A stretch of 47,113 nucleotides of DNA, taken from assembly GCA_020440605.1 (NCBI GenBank), contig JAGRNT010000025.1, forward strand, positions 1 to 47,113, written 5' to 3'. The notes beneath the pieces were generated by a model. The model was not told where the DNA came from and ran no database searches. It saw only the letters and a list, made by a program, of their open reading frames with translations. The stretch comes from a bacterium. GTDB taxonomy: Bacteria; 4484-113; JAFGCY01. Positions 1 through 7,606 of the stretch are shown one piece after another (the first letter of the stretch is position 1; every line of letters begins with the position of its first letter). The position numbers and the translations under genes were made by a program.

Positions 1-2
1 AG

Positions 3-629
3 GGCTGGGCGCGCCCCACGGCTGGCCTGCATCCCACCGAGGGGGCCGTGGCCGACCCGGACGAACTCGCCGCGCTGTCCGACCTGCTCGACTCGGGACG
101 CTACTGCGCCGTCGGCGAGACGGGCCTCGACGCGTTCCACGACCGCACCACGGCGGACGATCAGCGTCGGGCGCTGTGTGCCCAGATCGGCCTGGCGCTC
201 GAGCGCGACCTGCCCGTCGTGCTGCACTGCCGCGACGCCTTCGAGGAACTCTTCGAGGTCCTCGACGGGTTCCGCGGGGCCGGCCTGCGCGGAGTCCTGC
301 ACTGCTTCACGGGGGGACGCGGCGAACTCGAGGTCGTGCTCGACGCGGGTCTGCACGTCGGGCTCGGTGGGATCGTGACGTTCAAGCCGCGCCACGACCT
401 GCGCGAGGTCGCGCGCGAGGTCCCCGCCCAGCGCCTGCTGCTCGAGACCGACGCACCGTGGCTCGCGCCCGTCCCCCACCGCGGACAACGCAACGAACCG
501 GCGTATCTGGCCCACGTGGCGCACACGTTGGCGGAGACGCGTGGCGAGGAGTTGCACTCGTTCGCCGCGCGCTGTACCGCGAACGCATGCGCGCTCTTCG
601 GCATCACACCGCCCTCGACGGCCGAGTGA
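3..629 (+). CDS. TatD-family metal-dependent hydrolase (5' end cut by window edge)
   Basis: The reading frame is open from the window edge and ends at 629, giving the last 208 residues of a protein of about 260. TatD enzymes are metal-dependent DNases/hydrolases with a TIM-barrel fold. Visible family motifs are GLHPTEG near the edge, GETGLD (metal and substrate site), VLHCRDA, VLHCFTGG, GLGGIVTF and LLETDAPWLAP followed by RNEP. A GTG at 48 lies inside the conserved core, so it is not the true start. The gene converges on the EF-G-like gene with only 13 bp between the two stops. Its codon use (many GTC, GAC, TCG and ACG codons) differs from the window after about 1081, so it may not belong to the same genome. 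Family assignment is firm; substrate unknown. Confidence 0.9.
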   Translation, partial: GWARPTAGLHPTEGAVADPDELAALSDLLDSGRYCAVGETGLDAFHDRTTADDQRRALCAQIGLALERDLPVVLHCRDAFEELFEVLDGFRGAGLRGVLHCFTGGRGELEVVLDAGLHVGLGGIVTFKPRHDLREVAREVPAQRLLLETDAPWLAPVPHRGQRNEPAYLAHVAHTLAETRGEELHSFAARCTANACALFGITPPSTAE

Positions 630-642
630 CGCCGCGGCCGGA

Positions 643-2716
643 TCAGTCTTCGTCGGCGACCGGCTTGTACTCGGCCATGACTTCCTGCTGCACGTTGGCC
701 GGCATGACCTCGTAGTCGTGGAAGTGGCTCGAGTACGTGCCCTGTCCGTGCGCGAGGGAGTTGAGCACGGTCGGATACGTGAGGACTTCCTTCTGCGGGA
801 CGCGGGCGCGCACGATCTGCACCGAACCGATGGCGTCCATGCCGCTGATGTGACCGCGGCGCGTGGTCATGTCGGACGTGATCGCGCCCATGAACTCGGA
901 CGGCACCGCGACCTCGATGTCGAGCAACGGCTCGAGCAGCACGGGCCGCGCCTTCTGGAAGGCGTCCCGGAAGGCGCGCCCGCCGGCGAGCTTGAACGAC
1001 GCCTCGTCGGAGTCGACGTCGTGGTACTTGCCGTCGTAGACCGACACCTTCACGTCCACGACCTGGTACCCCGCGACGACGCCCGTTGACCATCGCTTCC
1101 ACGATGCCCTTCTCGATCGCCGGGATGAAGCGGCCCGGCACCACGCCGCCCACCACCTCATCACTGAATTCGAATCCGGCACCGCGCTCCATCGCCTCCA
1201 GCCGGATATGGCAGTCGCCGTACTTGCCACGGCCGCCGGACTGCTTCTTGTACTTGCCCTGGGCGCTGGCATTGCCGGTGATCGTCTCCCGGTAACGGAT
1301 GCGCGGCTTCTCCCATTTGATGTCGACACTCGTGCGCTTCTTGACCTGGGCGCGCGCCACATCCAGGTGCAGCGGGCCCATGCCGTAGAGTACCTGCTCC
1401 TTGGTCTCCTCATCCTGCACGAGGCGCAGCGTGGGATCCGCCGCAGTCAGCACGTGCAGGGCGCTGATCACCTTCTCCAGATCATTGTGGTCGTCAACCT
1501 CGACCTTCTCGTAGGCCACCGGACGGCGGTACTCGATGTCATCGAGGATGAACGGGCTGTCCTTGGAGCACAGCGTGTTGCCCATCTTCGTGTGCTTGAG
1601 CTTCATCGTGGCCACGATGTCCCCGGCACTGACCTCGTTCACGTCCTTGCGTTCCTTGCCGCGCATCAGAATCAGGTTGCCGACCTTCTCCTGTTCATCC
1701 GTGCTGGCGTTCAGCACCGTGTCACTGTTCTTGAGCTTGCCGCTCCAGATCCGCATCCAGAACACGTCGCCGACCTGGCCCTCACTCGTAACCTTGAACA
1801 CCCGTGCCGTGAGCGGCGCATCCACGCTTGGCGGACGCGACTCCTCGCTGCCATCGGGCTTGCGGCCGTGAAGCTTCTCGTGGAAGCCGGGATGCGGCAT
1901 GCTGTGGATGATGATCTCCAGCAGGTTGCGGATCCCGACGGTCTCCTTGCCGCTGCCGCCCACCGCTGGGCAGAACTTGCCGTGCAGGATCCCGTCCATC
2001 ATCGCCTTCTCGAGTTCTGCCTCACCGATCGTCTCGTCATCCATGTAGCGCATCATCAGCTCATCATCGAGCTCCACGATGCTTTCCACGAGGTCCGCGC
2101 GCGCGGCCTCCATTGCTTCCCTGTAATCCTCGGGGACTTCCTTCTCGACTATCTTGTCCCCTTCCTTCACGTATGCCTTTCTGAGCAGCACGTTGATCAC
2201 GCCCTTGAGGTCGTGGTGCTCCCCGATAGTGATGCACAGTGGTGCCACGGTCTTGCCGAACTCGGCCCGGCAGCTGCCGATGGCGTTGTCCCAGTCCGCG
2301 TTCTCCTTGTCGAGCCCGCTGATGAAGATCAGGCGCGGCAGGTGCAGCTTCTCGCAGGTCTGCCAGAAGATGCGGGTCTGCGGCTCGACGCCCATCGAAC
2401 CGTTGACAACGATGATCGCGCTGTCAACGACGTTGAGGGCGGAGGTCGACTCGCCGAGGAAGTCGCGGTAGCCCGGGCAGTCGATCAGGGTGAAGTGGTG
2501 GTCCTCGAAATCAAAGGGCAGCACTGCGCTGGTAATTGAGTATTTCCGCTTTATCTCTTCCGGATCGTGGTCACTGACGGTATTCCCGTCCTCGATCGTC
2601 CCCATCCTGTTTATCGCCCCGGCGACATAGAGGATCGCCTCGCTCAGTACCGTTTTCCCGGCACCGCCGTGTCCGATGATTGCTACGTTGCGCTTCTTGT
2701 CTATCGCTACGCCCAT
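643..2716 (-). CDS. EF-G paralogue (FusA2-like translational GTPase), frameshifted
   Basis: A translation GTPase of the EF-G family, but the diverged paralogue rather than canonical FusA. The P-loop reads GHGGAGKT instead of AHIDAGKT, and G3 is DCPG. The G4 position reads SGLDKEN where NKxD is expected. Domains run in the usual order: G (residues 1-270), II, III, IV (containing QSGGRGKYG) and V. ATG at 2716 is chosen over TTG at 2722 because GGAGG lies 9 nt before it. Near 1081 one extra base (GGG-C-GTC on the minus strand) shifts the frame: residues up to AMVNG lie in one frame, and VVAGYQVVDVK to the stop at 643 in another. Together they form a normal EF-G C-terminus. Codon choice also changes there, so the 3' fifth may come from another organism. 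The paralogue's role is not settled. Confidence 0.88.
1075..1090. other. Frameshift and compositional break inside the EF-G-like gene (suspected chimeric join)
   Basis: Removing one base at about 1081 restores a continuous EF-G domain IV. On the right side valine is mostly GTG, serine AGC/AGT and aspartate often GAT. On the left side GTC, TCG/TCC and GAC dominate. The change coincides with the frameshift and continues through the convergent TatD gene to the window edge. An assembly misjoin between two related EF-G genes explains both facts; a real recombination plus an indel, or a plain sequencing error, are alternatives. Confidence 0.6.
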
Positions 2717-2778
2717 AGCCAATTACCTCCAGCAAGCTGTGGATTTCCGGCTGTTTCTCTTGCCCCGCCGGAGCTTCG

Positions 2779-2807
2779 AGTTTAGCAGGATTGGCCCGTC
2801 GCGGTAA
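2779..2807 (-). promoter_or_regulatory. Possible promoter of the EF-G-like gene
   Basis: On the minus strand, TTACCG (2802-2807) and TAAACT (2779-2784) are separated by 17 bp, about 60 bp before the EF-G-like start codon. Both boxes are imperfect. A 12-bp palindrome, ATTTGCGCAAAT, lies upstream at 2842-2853, just after the sirtuin stop codon. Confidence 0.35.
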
Positions 2808-2864
2808 GCGCTTCGGCACATGCATCTGGAGTTTTCGCGGGATTTGCGCAAATGAGCGCGGATC

Positions 2865-3659
2865 TCAGCCGCAGATCCGCCGGATTCCCGCAACAAGTGC
2901 CGGCAGAGCCAGTGCGGAAGGCTCCTGTAGAACATAATCCGCCGCAGCCGTCAACTCCGTGCGCTCCGGATTGATCTCCACGAGTGTCGCCCCATGCTCG
3001 CGCGCCACGAAGGGCAGTGCTGCAGCCGGGTAGACCAGGCTGCTCGTACCGATGCTCAGCGCCAGATCCGCCTTCATCGCGCACTGGAAGGCATGGTTGA
3101 GCACGGCCTCATCCAGCATCTCACCGAACCAGACCACGTTCGGTCGCAGCGTGCTGCCATCGATATGGCGCGGTGGATGCTCACTGAGCGGGCAGTCCAT
3201 CAGCCGGAAGGCCTCCTGGAACTCGCTGCCCAGCGGCCGCACCTCCCAGATGTTGCCATGCAGCTCAATCAGCTCCTCGGTCCCGGCGATGCGGTGCAGG
3301 TCGTCAATGTTCTGCGTTGCCAGATCCAGGCGTCCGTCCAGTCCTTTGAGCAGTCCCTGCCAGTCCGTGATTGCATGATGCCCGGGATTGGGCTGGCAGC
3401 GGCTCATGGTCTGGCGGCGCTCGTCATACCATTTCCAGACATTGGCGGGGTCCTTCCTGAAGCCATCGATGCTGGCAAGCATCACCGGATCGTATTTCGC
3501 CCACAGCCCGGTCTGGGCGTCACGGAAGGTCGGGATCCCGGACTCCGCACTGACTCCGGCCCCGGTGAACACGAACACGCGGCGGGCCTTCGCGGCGACC
3601 GGCACCAGCTGTTCCAGCACAGCCAGGCTATCCGCACTCAGTTGCCCTTCCTGCGCCAC
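2865..3659 (-). CDS. cobB: Sirtuin-type NAD-dependent protein deacylase (CobB/Sir2 family)
   Basis: A 264-residue protein that would remove acyl groups from lysines using NAD+. Visible motifs are GAGVSAESGIPTFRD (residues 33-47, NAD site), TQNIDDLH, LHGN with the catalytic His near 133, and VVWFGE. The segment WYDERR near residue 78 keeps the Tyr-x-x-Arg pair that class III sirtuins (SIRT5, CobB) use to bind succinyl or malonyl lysine, so desuccinylase activity is plausible. The structural zinc motif is missing: between LHGN and WFGE there is one Cys where four are usual. GTG at 3659 is the start, with AAGGGG upstream, 3 nt after the dapA stop, so it is the last gene of the lysine operon. Confidence 0.88.
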   Translation of the reverse strand: MAQEGQLSADSLAVLEQLVPVAAKARRVFVFTGAGVSAESGIPTFRDAQTGLWAKYDPVMLASIDGFRKDPANVWKWYDERRQTMSRCQPNPGHHAITDWQGLLKGLDGRLDLATQNIDDLHRIAGTEELIELHGNIWEVRPLGSEFQEAFRLMDCPLSEHPPRHIDGSTLRPNVVWFGEMLDEAVLNHAFQCAMKADLALSIGTSSLVYPAAALPFVAREHGATLVEINPERTELTAAADYVLQEPSALALPALVAGIRRICG

Positions 3660-3662
3660 GCT

Positions 3663-4577
3663 CTACCCCTTGCGGCGCGGAATCAGCTCATACTCACGCA
3701 GGGTCGCTTCCAGGGCACTGCGCTTCCTGTCATCCATCTTCGTCATCGGCAGGCGGAAATTGTCATCGACAACACCCATCATCGAAAGCGCCGTCTTGAT
3801 CGGGATCGGGTTCGTGGTGGTATACAGCGAGTTGTTCAGTTCCAGGAAATGCAGGTGGATGTCCAGTGCCTCGCGCACGTCACCGGCCTGGTAGGCCTGG
3901 ATCATCTCCTTGATCTCCTTGCCGATCAGATGCCCGTAAACGGTCACCACACCGCAGCCGCCGCAGGCCACGATCGGCAGGATCAGTGCGTCGTCGCCGG
4001 CATAGATGTAGAAGTCCGAGAGCGTCTGGCTGCGCAGCAGGCTGACCCCGGCGAGGTCTCCCGTGGCATCCTTCACGGCGCAGACATTGCTGGTCGCCGC
4101 CAGTTCCACGATCACCTCGTGCTCGACCCGCAACCCGGTGCGCCCCGGGATGTTGTAGAGCAGGATCGGCAGGTCGGAGGCATCGGAGATCGCGCTATAG
4201 TGCGCCAGCTGGCCGTCGGCATTGGGCTTGTTGTAGTACGGTCCGACCACCATCAGACCGTCGGCACCGGCCTTGGCCGCGGCCTTGGCGAACTTCACGC
4301 TGTCCGCGGTGTCATTGCTGCCGACATTCATCAGCACCTTGAAGCCCTTCTTGGCACGGCTCTTGTAGAACTCGAACAGCTTGAGCTTCTCCGCCTGGCT
4401 GAGCGTCGGCCCCTCGCCGGTCGTACCGGCTACGACGATGCCGTCGTTCTGGGCCTGCACATGCTTGAACAGCTTCTCGGCAGCCGCGTAGTCCACCTTG
4501 CCGCTCTTCGTGAAGGGCGTGACGATCGCCGTCACGACCTGGCCGAATATCGCCTCACTGCGCTTCTTGACTGCCAT
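3663..4577 (-). CDS. dapA: 4-hydroxy-tetrahydrodipicolinate synthase
   Basis: Condenses pyruvate with aspartate semialdehyde, the first committed step to diaminopimelate and lysine. The protein is a class I aldolase TIM barrel of 304 residues. Motifs seen are VTAIVTPF at the N-terminus, GTTGEGPTLS, the ILLYNIPGRTG segment with the catalytic Tyr, and CAVKDATGD with the Schiff-base Lys near residue 168. ATG at 4577 is preferred because the upstream ATG at 4610 lies within asd and has no ribosome site. The start falls 4 nt after the asd stop (dapB-asd-dapA order), pointing to translational coupling. Confidence 0.95.
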   Translation of the reverse strand: MAVKKRSEAIFGQVVTAIVTPFTKSGKVDYAAAEKLFKHVQAQNDGIVVAGTTGEGPTLSQAEKLKLFEFYKSRAKKGFKVLMNVGSNDTADSVKFAKAAAKAGADGLMVVGPYYNKPNADGQLAHYSAISDASDLPILLYNIPGRTGLRVEHEVIVELAATSNVCAVKDATGDLAGVSLLRSQTLSDFYIYAGDDALILPIVACGGCGVVTVYGHLIGKEIKEMIQAYQAGDVREALDIHLHFLELNNSLYTTTNPIPIKTALSMMGVVDDNFRLPMTKMDDRKRSALEATLREYELIPRRKG

Positions 4578-4581
4578 GCTG

Positions 4582-5592
4582 CTAACCTGCCTTTGCTTCG
4601 AGATTTCCATGATGGGCGCGCAGCAGGGCCAGCAGCCGCCAGCCGTTCAGTGCGGCACCCAGATTCAGATTGTCACCACTGAGGAAGAAGGACCAGCCGT
4701 TGCCAACTCCCTCCTCGGCCCGCAGCCGCCCGGCCTCCACCATGTCATGGCGTGAGGCGGAAAGCGGCCCCGGCAGGCCCTCGTCGCGCAGCAGCACGTG
4801 GCTGTCACGGCTCCAGGCCTCGCGGATCGCCTCCGCGCTGACGGCGTCCGCAAACTCCAGGCTGACCGCCATGCTGTGGCCCACGCTGACCGGCACACGC
4901 ACCGCATGCGGCACGATCGCCAGCTCCGGCATTGCGAGGATCTTGCGCGTTTCCTGCAGCAGCTTGCGCTCCTCACTGCAGCGCAGCTCAGCGTCCATCC
5001 CGCCGATGCCCGGGATCACGTTGTTGGCAATCGCCGTCTCCGGTGCGTCGGATCTGCCTGAGACCGGGTCCAGCCCATACTGCCGCAGTTCGCCTTCCAG
5101 TCTGGCAACGCCATCCCGCCCGGCTCCGCTCATGCTCTGGTAGGTTGCGACCCAGACCCTGCGGATGCCAAACTGCGTGAGGGCCTTGATCCCGTGCACG
5201 AGGATGATCGTACTGCAGTTGGGGTTGGCAACTAGCTGCGTTTCGGGCGTGACCGCCGCGTCATTCGCACCGCCCACCACCAGCGGGACCGCGGGGTCCA
5301 TCCGGTAGGCATTGCTCTTGTCCACCACGCGGCAGCCGGCCTTGAGCGCCTGTGGTACATACTCCCGCGAAAGTTCATCGCCGACGCAGAACAGCGCGTA
5401 ATCACATACCGCGAAGTCGAACTGCGCCAGATCCCGCACGCTGAGCTCCATGCCGCCGAGTTCCAGGCTGCTGCCGGCACTGCGCGCGCTGGCAACGGGA
5501 ATCACCTCCGTGATCCCGGCTGGCCGGGCCGCGATGATGCGCAGATACTCCGCCCCAACCAGTCCGCTTGCGCCGATGATTGCCAGTCTCAT
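4582..5592 (-). CDS. asd: Aspartate-semialdehyde dehydrogenase
   Basis: Reduces aspartyl phosphate to aspartate semialdehyde with NADPH, feeding DapA directly. The 336-residue protein starts MRLAIIGASGLVG (Rossmann nucleotide site). It has VANPNCSTI with the catalytic Cys near residue 126, YQSMSGAG, and VPVSVGHSM with the active-site His. ATG at 5592 is chosen because GGAG lies 7 nt upstream and the protein begins with the nucleotide-binding strand as in the family. The dapB stop is 1 nt upstream. Length is normal. Confidence 0.95.
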   Translation of the reverse strand: MRLAIIGASGLVGAEYLRIIAARPAGITEVIPVASARSAGSSLELGGMELSVRDLAQFDFAVCDYALFCVGDELSREYVPQALKAGCRVVDKSNAYRMDPAVPLVVGGANDAAVTPETQLVANPNCSTIILVHGIKALTQFGIRRVWVATYQSMSGAGRDGVARLEGELRQYGLDPVSGRSDAPETAIANNVIPGIGGMDAELRCSEERKLLQETRKILAMPELAIVPHAVRVPVSVGHSMAVSLEFADAVSAEAIREAWSRDSHVLLRDEGLPGPLSASRHDMVEAGRLRAEEGVGNGWSFFLSGDNLNLGAALNGWRLLALLRAHHGNLEAKAG

Positions 5593-5593
5593 C

Positions 5594-6343
5594 CTAAAGC
5601 TCCATGATCCTGTCCATGCCCACCACCAGTCCCTCGACACGGTGGATGTTGCGCACGCACCAGGCGATGCCGGGCATGAAGCAGCTGCGGTCGATGCTGC
5701 GGTGCTCGACCGCCAGCGATTCACCCTGCAGCGAGAACAGCACCTGCTGCTCAGCGAGGTAGCCAGCTCCGCGGATGCTGTGGATCGCCACCATATCCTG
5801 GTTGCCACCGAGCACACCCTTGAGCTGCTCCGTGTAATCCTCAGCCGTGGAGGACTTCGCCGAACCGGGCTGGCCGGCCAGCACCTCGGCGATCCCGGCC
5901 GCGGTGTAGCGTGCCGTGCCGGAGGGTGCATCAGCCTTGCGGTCGTGGTGCCGTTCAGTGACAACCGGAGCCTGCATGTAACGTGCCGCCTGGCGCGCGA
6001 AGAGGATCATCAGGTTGGCCCCGATAGAGAAGTTCGGCACGATCAGCACAGGGCTGCCGCGCTCGGCACTGATCGCCTGCATCCGCTCCACGGTTTCGAG
6101 CGCGTAGCCCGTGGCCCCGATCACATACGGCAGTCCGGCGTTGACAACGGCAGTGCCGTGGGTATCCACGCCTTCGCCATTGCTAAGGTCCACTACGCAG
6201 TCCACGCCGCTCTGCAGCAGTTGCTCCATGGAATCGCTGCTGCCTAACTCCAGCGCGCTGCGGATATCGTCCGTACCTGTTATGTATTCGCGCAGAGCCC
6301 GGCCCATCCGGCCTTCACTGCCGATTATCGCTATGCTGTGCAT
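5594..6343 (-). CDS. dapB: 4-hydroxy-tetrahydrodipicolinate reductase
   Basis: Reduces the DapA product in the lysine/diaminopimelate pathway. The 249-residue protein has the NAD(P) loop IIGSEGRMGR at the start, VIGATGY, PNFSIGANL, and the DapB signature ERHHDRKADAPSGTA (residues about 130-145) with catalytic His and Lys. ATG at 6343 has GAGG 8 nt upstream. It lies 24 nt after the acyltransferase stop. dapB, asd and dapA together give three pathway steps; lysC and later dap genes are not in the window. Confidence 0.94.
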   Translation of the reverse strand: MHSIAIIGSEGRMGRALREYITGTDDIRSALELGSSDSMEQLLQSGVDCVVDLSNGEGVDTHGTAVVNAGLPYVIGATGYALETVERMQAISAERGSPVLIVPNFSIGANLMILFARQAARYMQAPVVTERHHDRKADAPSGTARYTAAGIAEVLAGQPGSAKSSTAEDYTEQLKGVLGGNQDMVAIHSIRGAGYLAEQQVLFSLQGESLAVEHRSIDRSCFMPGIAWCVRNIHRVEGLVVGMDRIMEL

Positions 6344-6367
6344 TCAGTAAGCCTCGCCAGGGCCCTA

Positions 6368-7075
6368 TTATCGCGCCTGTTCGCCGTACCAGCGCAGTTT
6401 GTCCGCCGGGTCCGGCCGCATCTCCGCCGGGAGCAATTCCTCGATGTACTGCATCATGCGCGCGGTTTCGCGCTGTACGACTTCCTTCGGGACGCGTTCG
6501 CGGTCGCCATCATAGTCGATCCGGTAAGGCTCGCCATAGCGGATCGTGATCTTCGCCGGGCGGATGGCCTTGCTGCCCTTGCCCAGCGCATTCTGCGAGC
6601 CGATGATCGCTGACGGGAGGATCGTGGCATCACTGCGGATCGCCATCAGCACGGCTCCGCTCTTGCCCTCCATCAGCACCCCGTCCTGGCTGCGCGTGCC
6701 CTCCGGGAAGATGAACACCACCTGCTGGTCCCTGAGGTACTGCACCGCATCCAGCAGGGCCTGCTTGCCCTGGCCGCGGTTGACCATGATGCTGCCGATG
6801 CTCTTCATGTAGATCCGCAGAATGCCAATCTTGAACAGCTCAGCCTTCGGCATGTGGTAGCCGCAGCGCCCGGGAATGAACGAACCTGTCAGCGGCGGGT
6901 CGAGGTGGCTGATGTGGTTGCTGACAACCAGCAGCGCTCCCCTGCGCGGCACACGCTCGGGATGCTCGAGGCTCACGCGGAACATGAGCCTGGCCACGAG
7001 CCAGGTCGCCAGGCGCGTGATGTCGTAGATGATCCTGCCCCAGAAGGACATCTTCAGCTTGTTGCTGACGTACAA
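6368..7075 (-). CDS. plsC: 1-acylglycerol-3-phosphate O-acyltransferase (PlsC-like)
   Basis: A 235-residue membrane-associated acyltransferase, expected to add the second acyl chain to lysophosphatidate in phospholipid synthesis. Motif I reads NHISHLD (residues about 54-60), motif III is FPEGTRS (near 122) and a further block is VLMAIRSDATILP. The N-terminal 40 residues are hydrophobic and amphipathic. The likely start is TTG at 7075, with AAGGGG 8 nt upstream and 2 nt after the cupin stop; the alternative ATG at 7051 has a weaker ribosome site. The exact acyl acceptor is inferred. Confidence 0.85.
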   Translation of the reverse strand: MYVSNKLKMSFWGRIIYDITRLATWLVARLMFRVSLEHPERVPRRGALLVVSNHISHLDPPLTGSFIPGRCGYHMPKAELFKIGILRIYMKSIGSIMVNRGQGKQALLDAVQYLRDQQVVFIFPEGTRSQDGVLMEGKSGAVLMAIRSDATILPSAIIGSQNALGKGSKAIRPAKITIRYGEPYRIDYDGDRERVPKEVVQRETARMMQYIEELLPAEMRPDPADKLRWYGEQAR

Positions 7076-7077
7076 GC

Positions 7078-7488
7078 TCAGCTCCCCTTGACGATGCGGT
7101 AGCTGTCCTCGTCGAAGTGCTGCGTGGAGAATTCCATGATGTGCGTCTCGTCATCGAGTCCGGTGAAGCGGTGCACCATCCCCGGCTTGAGCAGGATGCA
7201 GTCGCCCTCCCGCATCTCGAAGACCTCCTGGATCACGGGCGGCTCCATCTGCGCATGCTCAAGGTCGCACATCTCCATCTGCAGCCGGCCCTTCGTGATG
7301 TAGAAGGTCTCGGTCTTGAGCTTGTGGTAGTGCAGCGAGCAGTTCTTGCCCTTGTGCAGCACCAGCAGTTTCCCGCAGTACATTTCATCATTGTGGAGCC
7401 AGCGCTCCTCGCCCCAGCCCTTGGGAACGATCTTCACGTCCTCATCCAGGCGGATCGGCAGGCTGTATTTCTGCGGAATGCTGTCCAT
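7078..7488 (-). CDS. Small cupin protein, mannose-6-phosphate isomerase (type II) like
   Basis: A 136-residue single-domain beta-barrel cupin. The first cupin motif, SLHYHKLKTETFYITKG, gives the metal-binding His-x-His and Glu. The second, LLKPGMVHRFTG, gives the last His. The opening KGWGEERWLHND and YCGKLL resemble the C-terminal isomerase domain of bifunctional mannose-1-phosphate guanylyltransferases, but the nucleotidyltransferase half is absent. A sugar-phosphate isomerase role is therefore only probable. ATG at 7488 has AGGAG 7 nt upstream. It is the first gene of the run through plsC and the dap genes and has its own promoter and a hairpin in its leader. Confidence 0.75.
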   Translation of the reverse strand: MDSIPQKYSLPIRLDEDVKIVPKGWGEERWLHNDEMYCGKLLVLHKGKNCSLHYHKLKTETFYITKGRLQMEMCDLEHAQMEPPVIQEVFEMREGDCILLKPGMVHRFTGLDDETHIMEFSTQHFDEDSYRIVKGS

Positions 7489-7510
7489 GGCTTTCTCCTA
7501 TGACGAAAAT

Positions 7511-7529
7511 GCCCACCGCAGAGGTGGGC
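7511..7529 (-). terminator. Hairpin with short T run in the cupin leader
   Basis: GCCCACC and GGTGGGC form a 7-bp GC-rich stem with a 5-nt loop. On the minus strand it is followed by ATTTTC. It ends 22 nt before the cupin start codon. It could end transcripts from the upstream diguanylate cyclase gene. It also lies downstream of the cupin promoter, so it could act as an attenuator. Confidence 0.5.
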
Positions 7530-7571
7530 GGGAAGCTTTGCTTTGCCTACAAGTGTCTGCCTCCAGTACTA

Positions 7572-7599
7572 ATTATAAGCCAATTGCCGCACGGGGCAA
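7572..7599 (-). promoter_or_regulatory. Promoter of the cupin-plsC-dap operon
   Basis: On the minus strand, a perfect TATAAT (7572-7577) is separated by 16 bp from TTGCCC (7594-7599). The start site would fall near 7565, giving a leader of about 77 nt that contains the hairpin at 7511-7529. The region lies between the diguanylate cyclase stop and the cupin start. Confidence 0.65.
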
Positions 7600-7606
7600 G
7601 GCCGGA

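Noticed and set aside
2994..4682. 562-codon plus-strand frame over the sirtuin and dapA genes
   Set aside because: Shadow of two well-supported minus-strand genes.
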